Of a DNA stretch of 64,000 nucleotides, positions 44,532 to 53,201 are shown in pieces. The notes below the pieces were generated by a model. That model did not search any database, was not told the origin of the DNA, and was given only the letters and a program-made list of their open reading frames with translations. The stretch is from Roseburia sp. 1XD42-69 (GTDB lineage: Bacteria; Bacillota; Clostridia; Lachnospirales; Lachnospiraceae), in the NCBI RefSeq assembly GCF_003612565.1, contig NZ_RAZG01000017.1:1-64000 (forward strand). Reading direction: 5' to 3'. Numbering within the stretch: the stretch's first letter is position 1; each line of letters opens with the position of its first letter. The position numbers and the translations under genes were made by a program.

Positions 44532-45263
44532 ATGATTATAAGATTATTAAATATACAATTTGCAAGACTGAAAAGGCAAAAGATATTATACTTATTTTTT
44601 GTCGTAATGGCAGTGATTATCATTTCCAATGCGCTTCAAGAAGATAATGGCATGGGATATTATGCAGGCGGTAAATTTCCAACAATGTGTATGCAGTCCT
44701 ATATTGATATTGTCGGTACACTTTTCCTTAGCTTTATCAGCGCAGTATTGATTTGCGGGGAAAAGGCAAGCGGTATGTTCAGACAGCCTTTGTTGAATGG
44801 CGTTTCCAAAAAACAGCTTTTAATCGCAAAAACTGTCAGTATTTTGACAGTTGCGCTAATCTGTTTTTTGTTTGTGGTAATCGTCAGCATTGTAACAGGT
44901 TTCTTTTTATGGGGCAGTCATATCTTCGATTATGCACAGGAATATTTGTTACAAACGTTGTTATTAGCTTTTCCGCAGATAACAATGGTTCTGTTTTTCG
45001 TGCTTTTATCCTTGTATATGTCAAATATATCCAGTATGATGTGCGCTTCTCTGATAATTTTATTAGTCAATAATTTATTTAGCCAGTTTTTTGGAGATTA
45101 CATATCCTTTGTAGACTTTATGTATTATCTGTATGCTTTTTCTGGATATAACGGAATTGGATTAACAGGAAAAATGATTGTATCAGGTGTCATTGTAAAT
45201 ATCGTAACAGGAATTATTCTTGTTTATGGAATTAGCAGACGCACAAAGAGTATGATAATGTGA
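44532..45263 (+). CDS. ABC-2-type permease, lantibiotic-immunity-like (second)
   Basis: 243 residues, six TM helices; GAGAGGTAAAAA before the ATG, 12 bases after the first permease. It is a paralogue of the first: both carry a C-x-x-x-x-x-G-M-x-x-x-P-L-L-x-G loop (here CGEKASGMFRQPLLNGVSKK). It should form the heterodimeric channel with the first permease. Confidence 0.82.
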   Translation: MIIRLLNIQFARLKRQKILYLFFVVMAVIIISNALQEDNGMGYYAGGKFPTMCMQSYIDIVGTLFLSFISAVLICGEKASGMFRQPLLNGVSKKQLLIAKTVSILTVALICFLFVVIVSIVTGFFLWGSHIFDYAQEYLLQTLLLAFPQITMVLFFVLLSLYMSNISSMMCASLIILLVNNLFSQFFGDYISFVDFMYYLYAFSGYNGIGLTGKMIVSGVIVNIVTGIILVYGISRRTKSMIM

Positions 45264-45379
45264 AAACACATTACACTTTGAAAGTGGGCGATAATATTAT
45301 GAAAATACTGTCGCTGACATTTGATGAACATGAAGAAAAAGCACAGACCGCCGAAGCCGCACAGAAAGAAATCCTTTGA
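45260..45379 (+). CDS. Short ORF after the second permease
   Basis: 39 codons from GTG at 45260, overlapping the permease stop (ATGTGA). The product ends ILSLTFDEHEEKAQTAEAAQKEIL and looks like the tail of a longer helical protein. No family recognised. It may be a remnant retained at the cassette edge. Confidence 0.3.
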   Translation: MKTHYTLKVGDNIMKILSLTFDEHEEKAQTAEAAQKEIL

Positions 45380-45401
45380 CAGAGACAGCCGATAGGCAAA
45401 G

Positions 45402-45437
45402 AAAACCGCCGCCATGGTGTTACCCATAATCGGCGGC
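45402..45437 (-). terminator. Terminator of the XRE regulator gene
   Basis: On the minus strand CCGCCG pairs with CGGCGG, with an inner ATGG/CCAT pair, followed by a T-rich TTTTCTTT. It lies directly after the regulator stop, between two convergent units. Confidence 0.65.
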
Positions 45438-46517
45438 TTACATAATTTGATTAGTGTTCCTGCCTTTGAATCGCTTATACTCTGTGATTAGTTCTTGAAA
45501 CTCTGAGGAGTTTTGCAACAGAGGTTCTTTTTCCATTGCAGAAAGGATTACAGGAATCATTTGCTCTGGTTGAGTCGCTTGTGCAGGTATGCGATTAAAT
45601 AATAAGGTTTTATCCATATTCCATGGTTCGCGCATTGCCGCAAGCATTTCTCTCAAAATAGAAATACATTTATCGGCATCCTTTTCCGCAAAGGCGATTT
45701 CCAATGGTGCAGTGAATGCGCTATACTTCCACATTTCAAAAAGTGTGACCATCTGTGCTGATTTATCTGCTATCTTTTGTGCAGTGAAAGATTCGCCGCA
45801 CTCTAACTCAATACTCATCATTTTGTATAGCAGCAGCTGGACCTTGTTGAGAGCCAACTGTAATTCTCTCTGCAAATCCTCTGCCGCTTTCTCTGATTTG
45901 CCTTGATGTTTATCAATTTCAACTTGTAACCAAAACTTATCCGCCATGCTGCCGACAATATCGTTTCTGTCAGGCATTAAGTCTAATATTTCCTGGGCTT
46001 TTTCATATTCTCCACTGCGAAGATATCTGCTTGCCAACATAAAATTTGCGCTGTTGCTTATTTCTACGTCTGTGCTCCCAGCAAGTCGATGATACCATTC
46101 AAGGATCTGCTCCTCATAGGGGCGCATTTCATCTGCAGTCAAGTCGGACATGGAAAGAAGTCCATCCAGTTGGAATGTAAGACCGTGCATGAGTCTCTCA
46201 TTGTGAGGATACTCGTGGAGCTTTTGCCCTACTGCTGCAAACCCTTCTTCGATTCCTTTATCTCCAACAATCTTTCCGACCTCCTTGCAGAACAAACCAA
46301 TTTCTTGTTGTGTTATATCTTCGTGAAAACAAAAAAGAGTGTTTAAGTCAATTTTTAACAATCGGGCTAACGGAGCCAAAAGCGAAATATCTGGACTGGT
46401 TGTTCCTTTTTCCCATTTACTGACTGCCGGAATAGACACATTGAGATATTCTGCAACTTGTTCCTGCGTGAGTCCTAATTCTTTTCTTCTTTCTTGTATA
46501 ACTAAGTTCATAGGCAT
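45438..46517 (-). CDS. XRE-family regulator with TPR-like C-terminal region
   Basis: 359 residues, AAGGAGGC before the ATG. N-terminal helix-turn-helix at about 8-62 (LGLTQEQVAEYLNVSIPAVSKWEKGTTSP). The remaining 290 residues are all helical with TPR-like spacing, as in regulators that sense a peptide or protein. It is convergent with the lantibiotic-type ABC cassette and could regulate it, although no operator was identified. Confidence 0.85.
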   Translation of the reverse strand: MPMNLVIQERRKELGLTQEQVAEYLNVSIPAVSKWEKGTTSPDISLLAPLARLLKIDLNTLFCFHEDITQQEIGLFCKEVGKIVGDKGIEEGFAAVGQKLHEYPHNERLMHGLTFQLDGLLSMSDLTADEMRPYEEQILEWYHRLAGSTDVEISNSANFMLASRYLRSGEYEKAQEILDLMPDRNDIVGSMADKFWLQVEIDKHQGKSEKAAEDLQRELQLALNKVQLLLYKMMSIELECGESFTAQKIADKSAQMVTLFEMWKYSAFTAPLEIAFAEKDADKCISILREMLAAMREPWNMDKTLLFNRIPAQATQPEQMIPVILSAMEKEPLLQNSSEFQELITEYKRFKGRNTNQIM

Positions 46518-46636
46518 AATAGAAGCCTCCTTATTGAGAATGGCATAAAAGCTTTTGTTGACTTTATTATACTTGTGTATTTCCCAAAAAACAATTGAGC
46601 AGTTGTTAACTGAGAAATGATTTTTTTAACTATAAG

Positions 46637-47214
46637 GTAACTATTCAGAGCCCCTTATTCAAAGATGAAATCAGGGTATCTTTTTACCATACTGCTGATC
46701 GTTCCGGTTGCAATCGGAATGTTAAATACTCCGGAAAGAATCTCATGGGTGCGTTTGACGCTGACTGCTCCTACGGTATTTAATACAACAGCTAATGCCT
46801 GAAGGTTTTCCCCATACTGTACAGCTGCTTTCACGTCAGAAGGGACATCACCTCTGCGGGTATTGTTTTGGGAGTTCTTATTAAGCTGTTCCTTCAGTTC
46901 CTGTATTGTCTGATTGAGTTGAGCGATCAACTGTGCCTGTGCGTTGATTGTAGCATTCAGGGAATCTACAGTTGATGTTAATGTATTAACCTGCTGTAAT
47001 AACTGCCAATAACACCCGGATAAAATCCACAAACAGAACATTATCTGGCCGAAATCGAAGATTTATGGTTTCGTTATCCACAAGCAAAAAGCACCTGGCC
47101 GTTGCATTGAAAAGTTATCCACTTTTCGCAATAAAGCCATGGCAAAACAGAAATTTTATTTTCTCCGTTTTGCACAAAAATCAATGTGCCCTAAATGGGG
47201 TGCTGAATAGTTAC
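46637..47214 (-). mobile_element. Deleted IS66-like element with terminal inverted repeats
   Basis: GTAACTATTCAG occurs at 46637-46648 and, inverted, at 47203-47214, both reading inward. Between them lies the N-terminal part of an IS66-type transposase. At about 578 bp it is much shorter than a full IS66 element (about 2.5 kb). The eight bases flanking each side do not match, so no target duplication remains. It abuts an IS110 fragment at its right end. Confidence 0.7.
46655..47041 (-). pseudogene. IS66 transposase fragment
   Basis: 128 codons. The leucine-zipper-like start (STVDSLNATINAQAQLIAQL ... LKEQLNKNSQNN) is the IS66 TnpC N-terminus. QYGENLQALAVVLNT and GTISSMVKR belong to the next conserved region. 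The zinc-binding and KLFGRSSE parts between them and the whole DDE catalytic domain after KRYPDF are missing. It is not functional. Confidence 0.8.
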
Positions 47215-47366
47215 ATATTTTCAATGAACTGCACGATATTGTCCGGTTCTGACGTTACCTTGATATTCGCGTAAATAATGTCATCCCCGTCAAATATTGG
47301 CTCAATGGCGCATAAGGTGTAGTTTGTGCTATGGACATCCATTCCGATTCGTAGTATTCTTTTCAT
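47211..47366 (-). pseudogene. IS110-family transposase N-terminal fragment
   Basis: 51 codons from ATG 47366, with GGAGGTCACCTA before it: MKRILRIGMDVHSTNYTLCA, the DEDD-type start of IS110 transposases. The frame ends where the IS66 terminal repeat begins (its TAA supplies the stop). Insertion of the IS66-like element therefore interrupted this gene. The remainder of the IS110 gene is not found on the other side. Confidence 0.75.
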
Positions 47367-47501
47367 TAGGTGACCTCCTTTTGTATGCGGTAATCCCTGT
47401 TACCATTGTTTTTCCAACAACTTAGTATACAGGTAAATCCACGTTGCTACAAATGTGAGGTCACTTCATATTGTCCAATAAATAAAATCGGAGGAAATAC
47501 C

Positions 47502-48149
47502 ATGAATTTTTTATCAATCACATCTTCTGATGATATGTGGAATGAAGTAAGTCAATACGCACAAAACTGCTCATGGAAAGCTGGAAAATCTCTATCCCAA
47601 AATATGTCTGACAACACTTTTACAGATTGGGAGCGTGTGATAGTTGCTTTGCACGAAAATAATATTGCGGGTTACTGTACTGTTGCAAAAAGCGATTGTA
47701 TTCCTAATGTTTCATACACACCTTACATTGGCTATATGTTCGTTGATGAAAAGTACAGAGGGCATCACCTAAGTCAAAAACTCATTTCTTATGCAATATC
47801 TTATTTACAGACACAGGGCTTTCATCATGTTTATTTGGTAAGTGACCATGAAAATTTTTACGAAAAGTATGGTTTTAAAGTTATTGACAAAAAATGGCAC
47901 CTTGGGGAGAAATTGAAAAAATCTATATACGTGAGATATAAAATTTTAACCACTCGCTCATATAGGTATCAAAAAGGTATCACGCCTCACATTAAAAGCA
48001 GGAAAGTCCGCTGTTTATGCGGCTTCCCGGCTTTCTGTTTACTACTCGAACTCATCTCAAATGACCGTTTTTGTGGTCATTTTCAGTGTATTTACAGCCT
48101 TTTTCATACGCCATTTTTCCGCTTTTCCACATCATCCAAATGGTTTTGA
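47502..48149 (+). CDS. GNAT-family acetyltransferase with extended C-terminus
   Basis: Start ATG at 47502 (ATCGGAGG before it), 215 residues. The GNAT fold covers about 1-150: NNIAGYCTV, GYMFVDEKYRGHHLSQKLISYA (the acetyl-CoA loop) and ENFYEKYGFKVID. The natural end should be near YVRYKIL. The last 65 residues (Cys/Phe-rich) look like read-through into unrelated DNA after loss of the original stop. The substrate is unknown; amines or antibiotics are possible. Confidence 0.78.
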   Translation: MNFLSITSSDDMWNEVSQYAQNCSWKAGKSLSQNMSDNTFTDWERVIVALHENNIAGYCTVAKSDCIPNVSYTPYIGYMFVDEKYRGHHLSQKLISYAISYLQTQGFHHVYLVSDHENFYEKYGFKVIDKKWHLGEKLKKSIYVRYKILTTRSYRYQKGITPHIKSRKVRCLCGFPAFCLLLELISNDRFCGHFQCIYSLFHTPFFRFSTSSKWF

Positions 48150-48164
48150 AATCTTTTATTACCA

Positions 48165-48656
48165 CTATTGCAATCTGTCTAACAGCATCTGGTAATACCG
48201 TTCTCCTATATGTCTGCCAGATCTTTGAAGGTCATCAATACACTTTCTGACTTCCTCTGAAGTAATCAAATTTTCCTCATAAGCGCTAATTAGAATGCCG
48301 ATTGTTCTCATAACGGTAATTCCCATTTTCCCGGAAATCGCCCTTCCCTTCGCCTCATCCATAAGCAAAATATCCGCTTTCCGTTCATCTGTAAGCACAA
48401 TCGCTTCACTTTCGCCCTGGTCCAGCCCTGTTGCCATCCTTAATATCCTAACTGCTTCGGGATTTGATACAGGAACGGGTTTTATATAAGGAGCATCCTT
48501 CACTGTTTTAGCTTCTTCTATAAACCGTTTATCGGCTGTCAGTTCCTCATATACGGCATTCGGGATTAAAACCTCTCCAAATGATTTCTCCAGCAAATCA
48601 AGCCTGTTAATTTTCAAAAGAGAAATCATTGGCGTAGTATCCGATATAACTATCAT
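48165..48656 (-). CDS. PIN-domain toxin, DUF3368 type
   Basis: 163 residues. PIN fold with conserved acids: Asp6 (VISDTTP), Glu in VYEEL, ESEAIVLTDE and DILLMDEAKGR. It matches DUF3368, the toxin half of UPF0175/DUF3368 toxin-antitoxin pairs, which are probably RNases. Its start overlaps the stop of the antitoxin gene by four bases (ATGA). Confidence 0.85.
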   Translation of the reverse strand: MIVISDTTPMISLLKINRLDLLEKSFGEVLIPNAVYEELTADKRFIEEAKTVKDAPYIKPVPVSNPEAVRILRMATGLDQGESEAIVLTDERKADILLMDEAKGRAISGKMGITVMRTIGILISAYEENLITSEEVRKCIDDLQRSGRHIGERYYQMLLDRLQ

Positions 48657-48940
48657 ACCATTTCTCCTTTTGCCTTGACTTTTCTGTAAGCTTCCAGCTC
48701 CGCATCCAGATCATTCATTGTTAAATCCAAATAGGAAAATCCCAGTTTATCATAAATATCTATCAGCTCATTTTTGCGTATCCCTAAAATTTCAGCCGCA
48801 CGGCCATGGGATATGATCTGCCTTAGAATATAAGGGTATAGCAGCAGCGCATTTCTTTCAAGCTCGGCAACCTGACCGGATGGTTTTAAGTAAACCGCCA
48901 TTTCCATCGGAACCTTAATATTAACATCTACTAATGCCAT
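48653..48940 (-). CDS. UPF0175-family antitoxin
   Basis: 95 residues; GGAAGGAGAG before the ATG. MALVDVNIKVPMEM begins as in UPF0175 proteins, and ILRQIISHGRAAEILGIRKNELIDIY is the helix-turn-helix part. The C-terminal tail (NDLDAELEAYRKVK) probably wraps the PIN toxin. It precedes and overlaps the toxin gene, the normal order for this pair. Confidence 0.85.
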   Translation of the reverse strand: MALVDVNIKVPMEMAVYLKPSGQVAELERNALLLYPYILRQIISHGRAAEILGIRKNELIDIYDKLGFSYLDLTMNDLDAELEAYRKVKAKGEMV

Positions 48941-48954
48941 AATATCTCTCCTTC

Positions 48955-49210
48955 CTATGCATCTCTTTCCTCATAAAAATCATTTACCATAGTAGTCGCT
49001 GTTGCCTCTGAAAAATCAGGCGCTTTCAACATAATGCTAATTCTCTTTTCTTTAATATCCAAAAGCCTCAAGAACTGCAAGCCCTCCTGTCACTTTCCCA
49101 GAAACAAAGCTTCACCATTTTTCTACTCTTAATGCCTCATCCACAACATTTTCTATATCTTCACTTACCGCATCTTGCGTTCCATGTGCTGCCATCTCTT
49201 TACTTTCCAT
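48955..49210 (-). pseudogene. Frameshifted small gene upstream of the antitoxin
   Basis: ATG at 49210 opens MESKEMAAHGTQDAVSEDIE and ends at a TGA after about 32 codons. Another frame further on reads DIKEKRISIMLKAPDFSEAT and ends in ERDA at 48955. The two pieces look like one broken small protein of no known family. It could also be a chance reading, so confidence is low. Confidence 0.35.
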
Positions 49211-49284
49211 ATATATTATCCGTCTTCCTACTAATTATATTAGCATACCTCTTCCTATTTCTCAATGAAAAAGCAATATGCATT

Positions 49285-49716
49285 TTACTTCAATATTCCC
49301 CGGAACTTCTCTAACTCCAAATCTGCTTTCCAATGTTGGTTATCTGTATCAGGTGACTTATCAAACAGATATGCCGCTCCATTGACAATATCCACTACCG
49401 TAACTGCCATAGCAAGATAATCTTCTTTCATCTCCTTATATGCATCCTCAGACAAGGAAAAATCGCCAGATTGTAACTGCCTGGCGATTTCTCTCATCAC
49501 ATACTGCATCTCCTGTAAAGAGTCCACGATACGTTTTATATTTTCCTGTTTTCCAACAACCACAATGTTAGAATAAATACAGCTCCGGGCTATAAAATCC
49601 TTTTTATGATATCCGCTGAGAGCCGCCCTCTCCTCAATCAACGCCCTCTGCCAGATCCCTCGACTGGTTTGGGTATAAATGGCTGTAGGTATTAAGGGTT
49701 GTCTGTATTTTCTCAT
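49285..49716 (-). CDS. MobC-like mobilisation protein, fused at its 5' end to integrase DNA
   Basis: From about LIEERAALSGYHKKDFIARS onward (roughly 110 residues) the protein has the MobC-type relaxosome accessory pattern: ribbon-helix-helix followed by long helices (IKRIVDSLQEMQYVMREIARQL). The first 35 codons of the frame are out-of-frame integrase DNA, so the normal start is missing. It is probably a remnant of a conjugative or mobilisable element and may not be translated. Confidence 0.5.
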   Translation of the reverse strand: MRKYRQPLIPTAIYTQTSRGIWQRALIEERAALSGYHKKDFIARSCIYSNIVVVGKQENIKRIVDSLQEMQYVMREIARQLQSGDFSLSEDAYKEMKEDYLAMAVTVVDIVNGAAYLFDKSPDTDNQHWKADLELEKFRGILK

Positions 49717-49786
49717 GCCCTAACCGTTCCGCCACAAGGTTCGGCTGTGCCCCCAGTCTGGAAATCAATAAACTTGCATGGCTATG
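49634..49786 (-). pseudogene. Tyrosine recombinase (integrase) C-terminal fragment
   Basis: Fifty codons read HSHASLLISRLGAQPNLVAE then RLGHEKIQTTLNTYSHLYPN and end at a TGA. This is the last catalytic part (second His and Tyr) of a Tn916/ICE-type integrase. The catalytic Arg region upstream is missing: the open frame is broken by a TAA just before HSH. It overlaps the MobC-like frame by deletion joining. Confidence 0.85.
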
Positions 49787-50182
49787 CCATTACGGTATAA
49801 TAACGACAAACGGAAAAAGCCTTTATTTTCAAGGAGTTTGAGCGTTTGCCGTCATTTATTCAATTCCTTTTCCAAGTTGAAACATGGCGAGAAAAATATC
49901 GAAAAAAGGAGGCTGTTTCATTAACGACAAAATTTAATAGTGCCAGCGGTCCGGTGTATTGCCTGACCGCTGGTTGCCGTGGGCGTTTCACTTTTATAGG
50001 TGGGTGCCCTTTTTAATACCATATAAGTGTAAGAGATACATGATATGTTCCCTGTATGCTTCTGTACAAGGCATAGATGATTCCCCCTTTCTCCCACATA
50101 GGGCGGTGCATGGTTTACAAGTTGCATTTATAAATCATAGGGACGGCTGCGCTTAGGCTGTCGCCCTTTGATTATTGATTAC
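49787..50182. other. Gap with element debris and a strong hairpin
   Basis: No gene is supported over these 396 bases. At 49943-49973 CCAGCGGTC pairs with GACCGCTGG around a 13-base loop. It has no T run and may be an element-end or RNA structure. A 68-codon minus-strand frame at 49921-50127 looks like chance. Confidence 0.5.
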
Positions 50183-50230
50183 AAAAAAGAACCGATAACC
50201 GCATTTTTTATTTTGGCGTGTTATCGGCTC
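50183..50230 (-). terminator. Terminator overlapping the end of the KTR gene
   Basis: On the minus strand GAGCCGATAAC pairs with GTTATCGGTTC over an AT-rich loop and is followed by six T. The stem begins inside the last codons of the KTR gene. It ends the TetR-ABC operon. Confidence 0.75.
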
Positions 50231-50424
50231 TGCGTCTGTGCGTCCGGCTCTTTGATAACTGAAATATGAAATTGTGTTACATTGATTAAGATTTCCTGCT
50301 TACATTTGGGGCAGAACAGTGGGAAATTCCGAAGTTCTGTATCTGACCGCATTTTAATGCGTGTCTTGCTTCCGCAAACAGGGCATAATAACCATTTGAA
50401 TTGCTCGCTCTCGTTATGATTCAT
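50221..50424 (-). CDS. Cysteine-rich KTR protein
   Basis: 67 residues: LCPVCGSKTRIKMRSDTELRNFP followed by LFCPKCKQEILI. This is the small two-zinc-knuckle KTR protein that is common in Tn916- and Tn1549-type conjugative elements of gut Firmicutes. Function is unknown; nucleic-acid binding is possible. It overlaps the next small gene by 11 bases and ends the operon. Confidence 0.85.
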   Translation of the reverse strand: MNHNESEQFKWLLCPVCGSKTRIKMRSDTELRNFPLFCPKCKQEILINVTQFHISVIKEPDAQTQSR

Positions 50425-50659
50425 GGGTTTTATTCTTGCTTTCCTTTTTCAGTACAGCACTGCTGATAACGCTGACGCCGCCCAATAATGCACAAGATTT
50501 TGACGGGAAAAGGATTCCTGCCGCCACCAGACCAACACCGACAACTAAGTTACAAGCCGCTGCCGTTTTTAACGCTTTCTTTTTCGGGTTGGGAAGCTCT
50601 ACGGAAATCCCCAATCTACTATTCAGCTTTTCGCAAGCCTGATTTACTTCTTTAATCAT
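50414..50659 (-). CDS. Small membrane protein in the TetR-ABC cassette
   Basis: 81 residues with AAGGAGG before the ATG. An N-terminal helix (MIKEVNQACEKLNSRLG) and two hydrophobic helices (about 32-50 and 55-68). No family recognised. It lies between two other small genes in the ABC operon, so it is probably an accessory of the cassette. Confidence 0.6.
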   Translation of the reverse strand: MIKEVNQACEKLNSRLGISVELPNPKKKALKTAAACNLVVGVGLVAAGILFPSKSCALLGGVSVISSAVLKKESKNKTHES

Positions 50660-50669
50660 TTTGTCCTCC

Positions 50670-50894
50670 TTAAAATAATAACTGTATGCCGTGATTTACA
50701 ATAAGCAACACGCCAATGCCTATGACAATCCATAGGGCTGTGGCTTTCTTTTCTTTCCCTTTTCTCTTGTTCAGAAACAGGAAAATTAATCCCACACCCA
50801 CAAGGCAGATACCGACAATCAATGATACGATTGAAATAGTCTGCATGATTTCCGCACTTGGAACAGGTACAAAATCGGGAATTGGAAAATTCAT
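50670..50894 (-). CDS. Small two-TM membrane protein in the TetR-ABC cassette
   Basis: 74 residues. Helices at about 19-40 and 52-68 enclose a basic NKRKGKEKKA loop. AAGGGGGACG lies before the ATG. It lies 19 bases after the permease stop. No family recognised; probably an accessory membrane subunit. Confidence 0.6.
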   Translation of the reverse strand: MNFPIPDFVPVPSAEIMQTISIVSLIVGICLVGVGLIFLFLNKRKGKEKKATALWIVIGIGVLLIVNHGIQLLF

Positions 50895-50913
50895 GTTATC
50901 GTCCCCCTTTCTT

Positions 50914-51610
50914 TTAATTGCTCAAATCTGATAAAATCATTTTTCTCATTGCAACTGCTGAATAAATGATTCCTATGATACCGAAAATAATTGCCGCAAC
51001 GGGAATTGACAAAAGTCCTGCGCTGCTTCCCTGTGAGTTTGACGCTATGGCAACAATGACAATAGATGAAACAACAGTTGCAATCGTTGACTTCTTTATC
51101 ATTCCAACATACAGCGGGAGAAGCCCCAACAGGATAGCGGATATTGTTGTAACTGCCTGTGCCAGTATGTTTCCAAAGCTGAACGTGACAAAATCAAAAC
51201 ATTTTGCCGCAAGAAAGATTGTGGCATATTGGAAGATATTTGACAGCACATGGAACGTAAAACTAATGTAGCATATCAAAATGAGTTTTGCCGTAATCAG
51301 TTTCGTGCGGCTGATCGGGTAAGTGAAAAGCAAGCCGATTGTCTTGTTTCTGTATTCTTCAATCACAAATACAGAAATCAGTACCGCTTCCCATACAATC
51401 AGAGTAGCCCTTACAAGCATTGCCGCTAACGTAACCGTATCTAACTGGACTGGGTCAAATCCCGGAAGCGTGGATATATTGCCGCTTGCAGTTAAAAGGC
51501 TGGACGTAAAGACGGAAAGCAGAAAAATGATAAAGTTAGCGATTAACAATCCGGCGATATGCGGCTTTAACGGTACTTTCTTAATTTCCATGCGGATAAG
51601 ATTCCACATT
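50914..51610 (-). CDS. ABC-2-type permease
   Basis: The start is taken as ATG at 51610, after GGAGGAGGTGGAAAAA; about 231 residues, six TM helices. The YRNKTIGLLFTYPISRTKLITAK loop is typical of ABC-2 permeases of antimicrobial peptide export and resistance systems. It overlaps the ATPase gene by about 30 bases, so it is translated with it. Only one permease gene is present, unlike the first cassette, so it may form a homodimer. Confidence 0.85.
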
Positions 51611-52342
51611 TTTTCCACCTCCTCCCAATAAGCCTAAATAATAGGATTCAAGGTCTATCCCGTTCGCCGTAAGCTCTTTCATAGATACTTCCGCAAGCAT
51701 AGCCCCGTGGTCAATAATTCCGATTGTGTCGGCAATTTTAGACAGCTCGTCAAGGATATGGCTGGATATTAAAATGCTTGTGTGGTATTCATGGTTGATT
51801 CGCAGCAGCAGCCCCCGCACTTCGATAATTCCCTGTGGGTCTAAGCCGTTTATAGGTTCGTCTAAAATGAGCAAATCCGGCTTTGTGAGCATTGCCCTTG
51901 CAAGGGCAAGCCGCTGTTTCATTCCCAAAGAGAATTTCCCTACGGCTTTATTGCCCGTTTCTGCAATCCCCAACAATGACAGCGTTTCCATGATGTTTTC
52001 CGAAGCGCAGCATTCGTGGCCTGCTCCCATGTACCGGCAATGGAGTTCCATGTTCTCGTATGCGCTTAAATGGCTGTAAAAAACAGGGCTTTCAATAATG
52101 CTGCCGATACGGGAGAAAACGGGATTGTTCCCCTTGTTGATAGTTTCGCCTAATAAACATACCGTACCTGTATCGGGGAAAATGATGTGGTACAGTGTTT
52201 TCATCAGCGAAGTTTTTCCAGCGCCGTTTGCGCCCAGAAATCCGTATACTTCCCCTTGCCTTACATTCATGCAAATATCATTCAGTATGGGGCTGCCCTC
52301 TATGGATTTTGATAAATGCCGGACTTCAACCGCATTTGTCAT
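51581..52342 (-). CDS. ABC transporter ATPase, antimicrobial-peptide type
   Basis: Start ATG at 52342 (ATGA overlap with the DUF4177 gene), about 253 residues. Walker A GANGAGKTS, signature FSLGMKQRLALARAM, Walker B LLILDEPINGLDP, and SSHILDELSKIADTIGIIDHG are intact. It is shorter than the lantibiotic-type ATPase of the first cassette. With the permease it should expel or resist a hydrophobic or peptide compound. It is controlled by the upstream TetR regulator. Confidence 0.9.
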   Translation of the reverse strand: MTNAVEVRHLSKSIEGSPILNDICMNVRQGEVYGFLGANGAGKTSLMKTLYHIIFPDTGTVCLLGETINKGNNPVFSRIGSIIESPVFYSHLSAYENMELHCRYMGAGHECCASENIMETLSLLGIAETGNKAVGKFSLGMKQRLALARAMLTKPDLLILDEPINGLDPQGIIEVRGLLLRINHEYHTSILISSHILDELSKIADTIGIIDHGAMLAEVSMKELTANGIDLESYYLGLLGGGGKNVESYPHGN

Positions 52343-52569
52343 TCGCTCGCCCCCTTTTCGGGGCATAGCCGCCTTTTGAATATCAGAGTCGCTTTCTGTG
52401 CGATTCCGATAAGGGAATATTGGGAGCTGCCTATGCACGGATAGGCAAAACAAGTAACCAGTTCCCAGCCGTCCTTACCGTAATGGTTCAGTTTATCAGA
52501 CAGCGACTTTTCAGAATGTTCTGTTTCCTTGCTGTCAATTACTACCGTTTTGTACTCAAATTCTGTCAT
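52339..52569 (-). CDS. DUF4177 protein
   Basis: 76 residues; AAAGGAG before the ATG. The motif DKLNHYGKDGWELVTCF followed by LIFKR is the DUF4177 pattern. Function is unknown. It sits between the TetR and ATPase genes and overlaps the latter by four bases. Confidence 0.8.
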   Translation of the reverse strand: MTEFEYKTVVIDSKETEHSEKSLSDKLNHYGKDGWELVTCFAYPCIGSSQYSLIGIAQKATLIFKRRLCPEKGASE

Positions 52570-52580
52570 AAAAATCTCCT

Positions 52581-53171
52581 TTACTCAAAAATATCTGCCA
52601 CAAGGCTATCCACCATAAAATCAAAAACAGCGAAATAATCACAAGTGACGGAAAGCGTTTCTTTTGCATTAATTGTTGACAGCAGCGCACTCAAAATTCC
52701 ATACGCCTGTGCTTCCTCCATTTTCAGATTGAGGTCTGCGGCATGGATAACCTGTCTGAAAAAATCGAAACTGTCAAACTTGATTTTCTTAATCGTTTCT
52801 TCCGGCAGCTTTGTCACAAAAGACTGAAAATCCGGCGTATTGACATTGTAGAGGAACGGCTTGCTGTCGTATTCCCGGAAAAGCCTTTTCATGGACTGTG
52901 CAAAGCCCTCTTTCGTCCGGCTGTTCCTGTTTATGTCGATAATCTTTTCTGTCAACCTCCTTTGTATGTCTGTGATTGTTTCAAGGAATAAATCTTCCTT
53001 TGTTGGGTAGAGCGTATAAAAAGTACCGATAGAGATAACTGCCTTGTCGCATAGATTCTTAATGCTTGTCTTTTTGTACCCTTGCGCTATCCAACATTCC
53101 TCGCATAGTTCTTCCAGCTTTTTGCGGATTGCTTTTTTATCCGCGTCCGAAAGGACTGGCTTTGACGGCAT
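52581..53171 (-). CDS. TetR-family repressor
   Basis: Start ATG at 53171 (AAAGGAGAAG before it), 196 residues. The N-terminal helix-turn-helix covers about 15-62 (CWIAQGYKKTSIKNLCDKAVISIGTFYTLYPTKEDLF region). The C-terminal ligand domain is diverged. It is the first gene of the operon and is followed at 11 bases by DUF4177. A palindrome 31-61 bases upstream is the likely operator, giving autorepression until an antimicrobial or other ligand binds. Confidence 0.9.
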   Translation of the reverse strand: MPSKPVLSDADKKAIRKKLEELCEECWIAQGYKKTSIKNLCDKAVISIGTFYTLYPTKEDLFLETITDIQRRLTEKIIDINRNSRTKEGFAQSMKRLFREYDSKPFLYNVNTPDFQSFVTKLPEETIKKIKFDSFDFFRQVIHAADLNLKMEEAQAYGILSALLSTINAKETLSVTCDYFAVFDFMVDSLVADIFE

Positions 53172-53201
53172 AGTTTCACTTCTCCTTTCTTCTGAACTAT
53201 A

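Noticed and set aside
46629-47222. Target-site duplication of the IS66-like element
   Set aside because: The eight bases flanking each end differ, so no duplication can be claimed.
49943-49973. Hairpin as an attachment site of a conjugative element
   Set aside because: No matching copy was found at the other side of the mosaic.
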